From JAHJQZ01 sp963676075 (GTDB lineage: Bacteria; Pseudomonadota; Alphaproteobacteria; Rhizobiales; Devosiaceae), in contig CAXXNZ010000013.1 of assembly GCA_963676075.2 (NCBI GenBank), forward strand, positions 385,641-449,640: a stretch of DNA of 64,000 bases, read 5' to 3'. The notes under the pieces were generated by a model that saw only the letters and a list, made by a program, of their open reading frames with translations, was not told where the DNA came from and did not search any database. Position numbers and translations under genes: made by a program. Below are positions 49,417 to 57,272 of this stretch, in pieces; the stretch's first letter is position 1, and each line of letters begins with the position of its first letter.

Positions 49417-50094
49417 ATGACCCTTGCCTATGTTTTCGACCTCGACGGCACGCTGATCGACACAGCGCCCGATCTCAACTTCGCCATCAACCAGATCATG
49501 GCCGCCGAAGGGCGCCGCGCCATCCCGCTCGAGGAAATGCGTTTCCTGATCGGCAATGGCATCCGTACTCTGGTGGAGCGCGCCTTTGCCCGCACTGGCG
49601 CACCGATCGCGCCTGAACGGCACGACGCGGTGACCGATAACTACCTCAAGATCTATACGGCCCACCAGACCGAGCGCAGCCGCCTGTTCCCCGGCGTCAT
49701 CGACACGCTGGAGCTTTTACAGGCGGCGGGCGCGCCGCTGGCGGTCCTGACCAACAAGCCGCATGATTCGGCGGTTCAGCTCATCGAGCAGTTCGGTCTC
49801 ACACGCTTCTTCCCGGTGATCTTCGGCGGCGGCAAGCGCGACTATCTCAAGCCCGACCCCAGGCTTTTTGGCGAAGTGCTGGCCGAACTGGGCTGCGGTG
49901 GCCCGGCGGTGATGGTCGGCGATAGCCGTCCTGACCTCGAGACCGGTCGCAATGCCGGCGTGCCGGTGGTGCTGGTCAGCTTCGGCTATTGCACCGAACC
50001 ACCCGAAACGCTTGGCGCCGATGCGCTTGTCGACGCCTTTGCCGATATTCCGGCTGCCGCTGAAGCCCTGTTCGCTCCCGAACGCCAGGACTGA
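49417..50094 (+). CDS. gph: phosphoglycolate phosphatase (HAD family)
   Basis: 225 residues. HAD motif I DLDGTLIDTAPDL (nucleophile Asp8), motif II LTNKPH, and the K/DD part KRDYLKPDPRLFGEVL with VMVGDSRPDLETGRNAGVPV. The gph family removes 2-phosphoglycolate formed by Rubisco-like side reactions or DNA repair. Other HAD phosphatases share the motifs, so the symbol is likely but not certain. It is divergent from the kefF-like gene. Confidence 0.87.
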   Translation: MTLAYVFDLDGTLIDTAPDLNFAINQIMAAEGRRAIPLEEMRFLIGNGIRTLVERAFARTGAPIAPERHDAVTDNYLKIYTAHQTERSRLFPGVIDTLELLQAAGAPLAVLTNKPHDSAVQLIEQFGLTRFFPVIFGGGKRDYLKPDPRLFGEVLAELGCGGPAVMVGDSRPDLETGRNAGVPVVLVSFGYCTEPPETLGADALVDAFADIPAAAEALFAPERQD

Positions 50095-50098
50095 AACG

Positions 50099-50129
50099 AA
50101 AAACCCCGGCGCGATGCACCGGGGTTTTG
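50099..50129. terminator. bidirectional terminator between gph and trcR
   Basis: Stem AAAACCCCGG/CCGGGGTTTT (50100-50109 with 50119-50128), which ends in A-run and T-run on either side and can serve both convergent genes. Confidence 0.88.
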
Positions 50130-50153
50130 AATATCTTGCCGAATAGGATCGAT

Positions 50154-50900
50154 CTAGAAGCCGTCGTCCTCGTCGTCGGTCGATTTCAGCGACTTCAGCT
50201 TGGAGAAGACGGAATCGGCGTCGAACTCTTCTTCCTCTTCGTGCGGAATTGGCGCGGAGGTGTCGCCCAGCGGATTTTCCTCGGGCTGCGGCTTGTGCAG
50301 CGAGGTGCCCTGGATGGTCGCCAGCGCCTCTTCGGCCGAGAGCAGCCGGGTGCCGGTGTCGATCTCCTCAGCGCCTTTGCCGCCGGAGGCCTTGCGCACT
50401 TCCATGTCGAGATCGATCTGGCTGCACAGGCCCAGCGTCACCGGGTCGACGGAGGTGAGGTTGGCGGTGTTCCAGTGCGAGCCCTCACGCACCGATTCGA
50501 TGGTCGACTTGGTGGTGCCGACCAGGCGCATGATCTGGGTGTCCTTCAGCTCGGGGTGGTTCCTGACCAGCCACTTGATGGCACCCGGACGCTCGTTGCG
50601 CCGCGAGATCGGCGTGTAGCGCGGACCCTTGCGCTTGGCCTGGGCCACCCGCACCTTGGGCTCGGACAGCTTCAGCCGGTAGCTCGGATCGGCCTCGGCC
50701 TTTTCGATCTCCTCGCGGGTCAGCTGCCCGTTGTTGATCGGGTTGACGCCCATGATGCCGGCAGCGACATCGCCGTCGGCAATGCCCTGGACCTCAAGCG
50801 GATGAAGGGCGCAGAAGGCGGCGATCTGCTCAAAACTCAAGGCGGTGTTGTCAACAAGCCAGACAGCAGTCGCCTTGGGCATCAGAAGGGTGGTGGCCAT
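50154..50900 (-). CDS. trcR: cell-cycle transcriptional regulator TrcR (DUF1013)
   Basis: 248 residues. It opens MATTLLMPKATAVWLVDNTA then LSFEQIAAFCALHPLEVQGI; the middle holds a helix-turn-helix-like HPELKDTQIMRLVGTTKSTI, and the tail is acidic (HEEEEEFDADSVF). DUF1013 is named TrcR for its link to the alphaproteobacterial cell-cycle circuit. ATG 50900 has GGAGA seven bases upstream; the longer frame adds a basic unrelated leader. Confidence 0.87.
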   Translation of the reverse strand: MATTLLMPKATAVWLVDNTALSFEQIAAFCALHPLEVQGIADGDVAAGIMGVNPINNGQLTREEIEKAEADPSYRLKLSEPKVRVAQAKRKGPRYTPISRRNERPGAIKWLVRNHPELKDTQIMRLVGTTKSTIESVREGSHWNTANLTSVDPVTLGLCSQIDLDMEVRKASGGKGAEEIDTGTRLLSAEEALATIQGTSLHKPQPEENPLGDTSAPIPHEEEEEFDADSVFSKLKSLKSTDDEDDGF

Positions 50901-51086
50901 TTTGGTCTCCTCGGGCTGTTCCCCTCGCTGCCTTTGATGGCCGGAACCGCGACGCGCGGACCCTCGTGGTGCGGCCCGGGAGCTTCCGGTCCGCCCCGCC
51001 TCTTGGCATGACGCTGAGGGGGAATTCAGTTGCCCATATAATCCCATCCGTGCCCGAGCGCAACAAACTGCACGCGATCGTCAACG

Positions 51087-52094
51087 TTAATCCATCTCCA
51101 AACCGAATTCGGTCACAAGCAGCACCTTGCCGTAGTGATCCTCCGCCTCCATGGCAGCATGGGCGGCTGCTGCCTCCTTAAGGGCGAAATAGCTTATCTT
51201 CGGTGGCCCGATTTCCCCGGACGCCAGTGCCGGCCACAGATCCCGCTCCGCCGCCTGTGCAATCCCGGCCTTGACTGAGGCGGGCTGCGGACCGAGCAGC
51301 GAGCCGATCAGCGTCAGCCCCTTGCCGAGCAATTGCGGCAGGACGATTTCGGATTTGGCGCCGGTCAGAAAAGCCAGCTGCACAATGGTGGCGCCCTGGG
51401 CCGCCGCGTCCATGTTGCGCCTGAGATAATCGCCGCCGACGATGTCGATGATGCGATCGGCGCCGTGGCCGTTGGTCAGCTCCATCACCCGGGCGGCGAA
51501 ATCCTCGTGCGGGTAGGCGATGAGGTGGCTGGCCCCGCGCCCAAGGACGTATTTCGCCTTGTCCTCGGACGAAATGGTGGCAATCGTTGTTGCGCCGAAC
51601 AGGCGGGCGACCTGGATGGCGGCGGTACCAAGCCCGCCCGATGCGCCATGGACGAGCACGTTCATGCCCTTTTCGACGCCGGCGCGCATGACCAGTGTCT
51701 GTTCGACGGTGAAAAACACCTCGGGCAGCGCGGCGGCATCCGCCAGCCGCCAGCCGGCGGGTGAGGGCAGCACCTGGCCCTCGGGAACGGTGACGAATTC
51801 GGCGTAGCCGCCGCCATTGGTCAGTGCCACGACGCGGTCGCCGGGTGCGAACCGGCTCGTACCGGGTCCAGCGGCTTCGACAACGCCGGAAACTTCAAGG
51901 CCCGGCCGCAATGCCATGTCCTTGTTGGGCACATAAAGCCCGCGCCGCTGCAAAAGGTCGGGGCCGTTGAGCCCGGCCGCCGCGACGCGGATCAGCACCT
52001 CACCTTGGCTTGGCTCCGGCCGTTCGAGGGTAACGGGCTTCAGCCTGTCCGGTCCGCCAAAAGCCGAAATCGTCACACTGGTCATCTCTGCCAT
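51087..52094 (-). CDS. NAD(P)H-quinone oxidoreductase (zinc-type MDR family)
   Basis: 335 residues. N-terminal GroES-like domain (GEVLIRVAAAGLNGPDLLQR; PGLEVSGVVEAAGPG) and a Rossmann domain with VLVHGASGGLGTAAIQVARL. It is a zinc-free PIG3/QOR-type reductase by length and motifs. It is divergent from the DUF1192 gene, 79 bases apart. Confidence 0.91.
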   Translation of the reverse strand: MAEMTSVTISAFGGPDRLKPVTLERPEPSQGEVLIRVAAAGLNGPDLLQRRGLYVPNKDMALRPGLEVSGVVEAAGPGTSRFAPGDRVVALTNGGGYAEFVTVPEGQVLPSPAGWRLADAAALPEVFFTVEQTLVMRAGVEKGMNVLVHGASGGLGTAAIQVARLFGATTIATISSEDKAKYVLGRGASHLIAYPHEDFAARVMELTNGHGADRIIDIVGGDYLRRNMDAAAQGATIVQLAFLTGAKSEIVLPQLLGKGLTLIGSLLGPQPASVKAGIAQAAERDLWPALASGEIGPPKISYFALKEAAAAHAAMEAEDHYGKVLLVTEFGLEMD

Positions 52095-52173
52095 GGTCTG
52101 CCTCTTTTCTTCGCCGCCGCCCTCGTGGCACAGTCCGCTTGAACAGAACATGCCGGGCCGAGGAGTGGCAATC

Positions 52174-52362
52174 ATGGATGTGGATGACGACCGCCCGATC
52201 AAAAAGCCGGTTCATGAGGTCGGCATGGTGCTCGACACGCTTTCGGTCGATGAACTCGAGGAGCGAATCGCGCTGCTGACCGAGGAAATCGAGCGCTTGA
52301 AGACTGCCATTACCCACAAGAAGGCCTCGCGCAACGCCGCCGATTCCGTCTTCAAAATCTGA
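52174..52362 (+). CDS. DUF1192 protein
   Basis: 62 residues: acidic start (MDVDDDRPIKKPVHEVGMVL), then LSVDELEERIALLTEEIERL, a short coiled coil. This is the DUF1192 pattern; the family is small, alphaproteobacterial and of unknown role. An AGGAG sequence lies about ten bases before ATG 52174. Confidence 0.88.
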   Translation: MDVDDDRPIKKPVHEVGMVLDTLSVDELEERIALLTEEIERLKTAITHKKASRNAADSVFKI

Positions 52363-52444
52363 GAGCTATCCCCTCAGAGCGCCGGCAAAGCCGCCAAACG
52401 TCAGCGGGCGGCGCGACGACATAGGGTTAAGCAAGAGTGAGCGA

Positions 52445-52459
52445 TTAACCTGCAATTAA
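52445..52459. promoter_or_regulatory. candidate CtrA-binding site (TTAA-N7-TTAA)
   Basis: TTAACCTGCAATTAA, an exact full CtrA box, in the gap between the DUF1192 gene and rcdA. CtrA-controlled promoters in alphaproteobacteria carry this spacing. It is 272 bases before rcdA, but a terminator at 52547 lies in between, so its nearest target could be a short RNA rather than rcdA. Confidence 0.6.
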
Positions 52460-52577
52460 GGGGATTGAGGTAAACCAATCCTATCCAGTCTTGCTGGGTT
52501 CTGCAGGGTGGTTTTCAATCCTGTTCAAGCTTCCTGTTGACTTTCGAGAGCCGTTTCACCGCGGCTCTTTTTTTTGT
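52460..52577 (+). ncRNA. candidate small RNA upstream of rcdA
   Basis: Gap between the CtrA box and a clear rho-independent terminator, with no reading frame that has a start codon and ribosome-binding site. The region from about 52475 has internal complementarity (for example CCAGTCTTGCTGG at about 52485-52497). A transcript of roughly 80-110 bases would fit the classical small-RNA layout. I cannot name the RNA family. Confidence 0.4.
52546..52577 (+). terminator. rho-independent terminator upstream of rcdA
   Basis: Stem AGAGCCG/CGGCTCT (52547-52553 with 52562-52568) and a T-run to about 52575. It lies 184 bases after the DUF1192 stop, with no protein gene between. Confidence 0.85.
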
Positions 52578-52716
52578 CTTTCTGCGGGATTTCTGGTTGA
52601 TCCGCGCCTGCGGCTTTAGCCTTTCCTAAGCACTTGGGACGCACATTCAACCTCAGTGACGGCGTCGCGCTTTCGGAATAGACTTGCCGCACAGATGAGC
52701 GAACGGACAGCAGCAA

Positions 52717-53247
52717 TTGGCCGAAGATAGCAAAACCGGAGAAACGGTCGAGCTCAAGGAGCGGCTGGTTTCAGGTGGAGGGTTCAACACCCTTTATCGC
52801 GAAGGCATGAGCCTGATCGAGGAGGTTGCCAGCTATCTCGATGGCGACGGGCGCGCTGCCAGCCGCGAGCTGACCCGCGAGGCCTCCTTCATCTACGCCA
52901 CCGAATCCATGCGCCTGACAACGCGCCTGATGCAGCTTGCCTCGTGGCTGTTGCTGCAGCGTGCGGTCAATGAGGGCGAGATTTCGCCGGAGACGGCGCG
53001 GGAGGAAAAGGCCAAGGTAAAATTCTCGCCGAGCGCCACCTCACGCGGCGGCGTCGGCTGGGACGATCTGCCGCCGGCCCTTGTCGGCTACATCACCGAA
53101 GGGGAGCGCCTTTTCGAGCGGGTGCAGCATTTCGACCGACTGGATCGCGGCGAGGTGCCGGCGCCCAAGGCAGAAGACGAGGCCCATTCGATCACCGGGC
53201 AGATGTCGCGGCTGAAGGCAGCCTTCGGCGGCTCCAGCGGCAAATGA
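52717..53247 (+). CDS. rcdA: regulator of CtrA degradation RcdA (DUF1465)
   Basis: 176 residues with the family core FNTLYREGMSLIEEVASYLD, GDGRAASRELTREASFIYAT and RLTTRLMQLASWLLLQRAVN, which form a three-helix bundle in Caulobacter RcdA. RcdA is an adaptor that helps ClpXP degrade CtrA at the G1-S transition. The probable start is TTG 52717; the ATG at 52696 is in another frame and runs into a stop. A CtrA-type box lies upstream. Confidence 0.88.
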   Translation: MAEDSKTGETVELKERLVSGGGFNTLYREGMSLIEEVASYLDGDGRAASRELTREASFIYATESMRLTTRLMQLASWLLLQRAVNEGEISPETAREEKAKVKFSPSATSRGGVGWDDLPPALVGYITEGERLFERVQHFDRLDRGEVPAPKAEDEAHSITGQMSRLKAAFGGSSGK

Positions 53248-53274
53248 AAAAAGCCCGGTCAAGCCGGGCTTTTT
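53248..53274 (+). terminator. rho-independent terminator of rcdA
   Basis: Stem AAAGCCCGG/CCGGGCTTT around 53250-53272 with T-run; starts directly after the rcdA stop. Confidence 0.92.
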
Positions 53275-53297
53275 GATTCCAGGGTCTTAAAGCTTTC

Positions 53298-53353
53298 AGT
53301 GGTCGCGCTGTCGAACCGGAATAGTGCGGGGCACTTTTCCTGACAACGCTCCA
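53298..53353 (-). repeat. dispersed palindromic repeat, copy F
   Basis: On the minus strand reads GGAGCGTTGTCAGGAAAAGT then CCGGTTCGACAGCGCGACCA, the module-1 pattern. It ends three bases before the rpmE stop codon. Confidence 0.7.
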
Positions 53354-53355
53354 GA

Positions 53356-53577
53356 TCAGCCCAGGATGCCCTTGAACTTTTCCTTGAAGCGGGACACGCG
53401 GCCGCCACGGTCGACAAGCTGACCCGTACCGCCGGTCCAGGCCGGATGGGTGTTGGGATCGATGTCGAGCTGCATCGTGTCGCCCTCTTTGCCCCAGGTC
53501 GACTTGGTCTGGTATTCGGTGCCATCGGTCATCACGACCTTGATGGTGTGATAATCGGGATGAATTTCTTTCTTCAT
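53356..53577 (-). CDS. rpmE: 50S ribosomal protein L31
   Basis: 73 residues: MKKEIHPDYHTIKVVMTDGT, STWGKEGDTMQLDIDPNTHP and RVSRFKEKFKGILG. No CxxC is present, so it is the zinc-independent form, like L36 in this window. ATG 53577. It is divergent from the ABC exporter gene. Confidence 0.96.
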   Translation of the reverse strand: MKKEIHPDYHTIKVVMTDGTEYQTKSTWGKEGDTMQLDIDPNTHPAWTGGTGQLVDRGGRVSRFKEKFKGILG

Positions 53578-53769
53578 CGTCTCAACTCTCAAAATCAAAC
53601 GGGCGCCGGAGCGCCCGATGAGCCTCAGATGGTGTTGGGCGGGTTCTAAACCACTTGCGACGCATTTATCAAGGCTTTTGCCGCAGGACGCCGGGCAAAG
53701 CCATCACAACTTGTAGCCTCAGGCGCAAATGCGTATATCGAGGCACGACAATCTGAAAGTCTCAGCGTA

Positions 53770-55598
53770 ATGACGGACACGACAGCCCAGGACCGCGAAG
53801 CGGACCAGGACGGCATCGAGACGCCCGAAGGCGAAACGCTCGAAACGCGCGACCTGCAGCCGCTCAGGCGCATCGTCCCCTTCCTCACGCGTTATCCGCT
53901 CAGGCTGACGCTGACCTTCATCTTTCTGGTCATCGCCACCATCGCGCAGCTCGCCATTCCCGCCACAATCGGCGGCGTGATCGATGAGGGCTTCATAGCG
54001 AGGAATCTCGACAAGGTCGGCGAATATGCCTTCATCATCGTCGGCATCGCCGGCCTGCTCGGTATTGCCAGCGGTGCGCGCTTCTATCTCATCTCGATCA
54101 TCGGCGAGCTTCTGGTCGTCGACCTCAGGCAGGCGGTCTTTGATCACCTGATGCGGCTCGACGTCCATTTCTTCGACACCAACCGCGTCGGCGATTTGAC
54201 CTCGCGGCTGAACGGTGACGTCGGTACCATCCGCAGCGCGGTTGGCTCCAGCCTGACGCTCATGCTCAGATCGGCCATGACCATCATCGGCGCTGTTGTC
54301 ATGATGTTCCTCACCAGCGCCCCGCTGACGGTTGCCGTCGTCGTGCTGGTGCCCTCGATCGTCATCCCCGTGTTCTGGTTCGGCGCGCGCCTGAGAAACC
54401 AGTCGCGCCGGACCAGGATGTGCTCGGCGACATCAACTCGGTCGCAACCGAATCCTTTTCCGCCATCCGTACGGTCAAGGCCTTCGTCCAGGAAGTGAGC
54501 CAACAGGACCAGTTCGCCGGTTATTCGGATCAGTCCTACCAGGCCGAAGCGTCACGCCTGCGTACCCGTTCGATCCTTGTCGCCATCGTCATGTTCGTTT
54601 CGACCGCGGCCCTTGTCGGTCTGGTGTGGTGGGGCGCGCAGATGGTCTTCTCCGGCGCTGTCACCGCCGGACAGCTGACCCAGTTTCTCGTTTACGCCAT
54701 GCTGGCCGCCGGTGCTCTCAGCTCCATCTCAGAGGTCTGGGGGACGCTGCAGATCGTCGCCGGCGCCACCGAGCGCCTGTTCGAGGTGCTCGACACCCCG
54801 CCGGCGATCGTTGCGCCGGCCAAACCGGTCGCATTGCCCGAGCCGCCGCTCGCCACCGTCGGGTTCGACAATGTCGGATTTTCCTATGACACGCGCGAAA
54901 ACGAGATCGTGCTGCGCAATGTCTCGTTCACGGTCGAAAAGGGCGAGATGGTCGCGCTGGTCGGGCCCTCGGGGTCTGGCAAGTCGACGCTGTTCGCGTT
55001 GCTGCAGCGCTTTTACGACGCCAAGTCCGGTTCGGTGCTGGTCGACGGCATTGACGTGCGCGACGTCGAACCCGATGCCCTGAGGCACCGCTTCGCCTAT
55101 GTCGAGCAGGAATCAGCTATCTTCGGCGGCACGATCGCCGACAATATTCGTTTCGGCAAACGCGAGGCGAGCGAGGCCGAAGTGATCGAAGCGGCGAAGG
55201 CGGCGCTGGTCGACGATTTCGTCTCGGTTCTCCCGAACCGCTACGAAACGATCGTCGGCGAGCGTGGCGTCATGCTGTCGGGTGGACAGAAACAGCGCAT
55301 CGCTATCGCCCGCGCGCTTTTGAAGGACGCGCCGATCCTGTTGCTCGACGAGGCGACGAGCGCGCTCGACGCCCAGTCCGAGCATCTTGTGCAGCAGGCG
55401 CTCGACCGCCTGATGGAAGGGCGCACCACGCTCGTCATCGCCCACCGGCTCGCCACCATCCGCCACGCCGCTCGCATCCTCGTTCTCGACGCCGGCGAGA
55501 TCATCGACGAAGGCACCCACGACGAGCTGATCACCAAGGGTGGCCGCTACGCCGAACTCGCCAAGCTGCAGTTCCGCGGCACTGGCGACGACGACTAG
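53770..55598 (+). CDS. ABC exporter (fused membrane-ATPase), frameshifted
   Basis: About 609 residues when repaired; MsbA/LmrA-like half-transporter. The first frame (from ATG 53770) encodes TM1-4 (VIATIAQLAIPATIGGVIDE; DLTSRLNGDVGTIRSAVGSS) to RLRNQSRR. The second frame, from about 54411, continues DQDVLGDINSVATESFSAIR, TM5-6 and the ATPase (Walker A VGPSGSGKST, signature MLSGGQKQRIAIARA, Walker B ILLLDEATSALDAQ). One base appears missing in CGCCG-GACCAG near 54411; restoring it joins the two into a normal exporter. Neighbours (rpmE) match a conserved Rhizobiales order. Substrate unknown; lipid or drug export is the family norm. Confidence 0.9.
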
Positions 55599-55603
55599 AG
55601 CCT

Positions 55604-56090
55604 ATGCCGGACGATCCCCGTATCAGATTGGCCGATGGCGATGACCTGTCGTGGATGATTGCCCGCCACGCCGTGCTTCTACGCCGATGAATTCGGCTTC
55701 GACACGACGTTTGAACGGCGCGTCGCCGCCAAGATGCAGGCTCTTCTCGATCGCGCCGAACCGTTTACCCGCTTCCTGATCGCCGAAATCGGCGGCGAAC
55801 GGGCCGACTCGATCGCCATCTCCGCCCTGCCGGACAACGGGGCTTTTCTCAATTTCGTCTTGGTCGAACCGGTGCATCGGCGCAAAGGGTTGGCCGATGC
55901 GCTGATGATGGCCGGGCTCGATCATGCGCGGCAAACTGGCTGCCGTTTTGTTCGGCTCGAGACCTACAGCCTGCTCGACAGCGCGCGGAAGCTCTACGGC
56001 AAGCTCGGTTTCGAGATTGTCGAATCGACATCCGAAATCGCCGAATTCGGGCAGGATTTCGACCGCGAATTCTGGGAAATGCGGCTATAG
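55604..56090 (+). CDS. GNAT-family N-acetyltransferase, frameshifted
   Basis: About 161 residues when repaired. ATG 55604 reads PDDPRIRLADGDDLSWMIAR then shifts; the continuation YADEFGFDTTFERRVAAKMQ through the acetyl-CoA motif VEPVHRRKGLADALM and the C-terminal LYGKLGFEIVE is in the next frame. An extra T in GTGCTTCTAC near 55677 explains it (GTG CTC TAC is the expected reading). It starts six bases after the ABC exporter stop. Resembles MarR-fused acetyltransferase domains, acting on an unknown amine. Confidence 0.82.
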
Positions 56091-56097
56091 GGGCGTC

Positions 56098-57123
56098 TCA
56101 ACCCTCGGTCAGCTTGAACTCGATGCGCCTGTTCCGCCGATAGGCTTCTGGCGTATCCGCGGTGTCGATCGGCTGGAACTCGCCGAATCCGGCGGCGACC
56201 AGGCGGTTGGGCGAAACGCCCTCGGCGACCAGGATCTTGGCGACGGCGATGGCACGGGCCGCCGACAGCTCCCAGTTGGAGGGGAATTGCGGCGTCGAGA
56301 TCGGCCGCTTGTCGGTGTGGCCGTCAATGCGGAGCACCCAGTTGATGTCGGGCGGGATTTCTTTTTCGAGCTCGAGGATCGCCTGACCGAGTGCCTGGAT
56401 CTCCTTGCCGCCATCGGGCGACACCGTCGCCGAGCCGGCCGGGAACAGCACTTCGGACTGGAAGACGAAACGGTCGCCGACGACGCGCACATCGGCGCGG
56501 CCTTCGAGCACCTTGCGCAACTGCCCGAAGAAATCGGAACGGTAGCGGGAGAGGTCCTGCACCCGCTGGGCCAGCGCCAGGTTCAGCCGCCGTCCGAGGT
56601 CGGCGATCTTTGTGCGCGATTCCGTGTCGCGAGACTCCGAGGCTTCGAGCGCCTGTTCGAGCGCGGCGATCTGGGTCCTGAGCGCCGAGAGCTGCTGGTT
56701 GAGCAAGGTGATCTGCGCCGTTGCCTCGTCCGACACCTCCTGGGCGTTGAGCAGCTTTGAGTTGAGGTCGGCGATCGTCTGGTCCTTTTCGCCCAGGCCT
56801 CCGCCGAGTCCGGCCAACTGGTTCTTGAGGTTGTCGCGTTCGGATTCGGCGCTGGCGAGAGTGGCGCTGAGACTGGCGATCGTCGATTCGAGATCGGAGG
56901 AATTGGCCCGCTCAAGCTGCAAAAGGTCGGTCAGCTCGGCGATCTGGGAATTGAGACGGTTGAGCACCGTGTCCTTGCCCAGAATCTCCCGCCCGAGGAA
57001 GAACTGGGCGATGACGAAGGTCGAGAGCAGGAACATGATGACGAGCAGAAGGCTCGACAGGGCGTCAACGAAGCCCGGCCAGATATTGGCACTCTCTCTG
57101 CGCAGGCGGTTGCCGTAGGCCAA
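56098..57123 (-). CDS. MotB/OmpA-type peptidoglycan-binding stator-like protein
   Basis: 341 residues. One N-terminal membrane segment (ALSSLLLVIMFLLSTFVIAQ) preceded by FVD, equivalent to the Asp position of MotB-like stators. A long coiled coil (about 55-190; LNRLNSQIAELTDLLQLERA, DLNSKLLNAQEVSDEATAQI) leads to a C-terminal OmpA domain with RIDGHTDKRPI and LSAARAIAVAKILVAEGVSP, which binds peptidoglycan. It is downstream of a MotA-like gene on the same strand and the two should form an ion-driven complex. It is not the flagellar MotB: no flagellar genes are nearby and the coiled coil is much longer. Confidence 0.86.
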   Translation of the reverse strand: MAYGNRLRRESANIWPGFVDALSSLLLVIMFLLSTFVIAQFFLGREILGKDTVLNRLNSQIAELTDLLQLERANSSDLESTIASLSATLASAESERDNLKNQLAGLGGGLGEKDQTIADLNSKLLNAQEVSDEATAQITLLNQQLSALRTQIAALEQALEASESRDTESRTKIADLGRRLNLALAQRVQDLSRYRSDFFGQLRKVLEGRADVRVVGDRFVFQSEVLFPAGSATVSPDGGKEIQALGQAILELEKEIPPDINWVLRIDGHTDKRPISTPQFPSNWELSAARAIAVAKILVAEGVSPNRLVAAGFGEFQPIDTADTPEAYRRNRRIEFKLTEG

Positions 57124-57149
57124 ACCGTCCTCTCCCTTACCGTTAGGCT

Positions 57150-57272
57150 GCTAGATCATTTCACTGTTTCGTGGAAACACCGAAAGGACCTAACCTCTTG
57201 TCTTGTCGCATTTTCGAGGCTTCGACAGGCTCAGCCGCAAAACCGGTTCCCTTTTTTGCTGAAAACGCTCTA
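57150..57272 (-). repeat. dispersed palindromic repeat, copy E, with internal insertion
   Basis: On the minus strand: CTAGAGCGTTTTCAGC then GAACCGGTTTTGCGG, an inserted CTGAGCCTGTCGAAGC, then CTCGAAAATGCGACAAG and a second module (GTTAGGTCCTTTCGGTGTTT) shared with copy D. Its first CTA is the TAG stop codon of the MotA-like gene. It fills the whole gap between the two stator genes. Confidence 0.75.
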
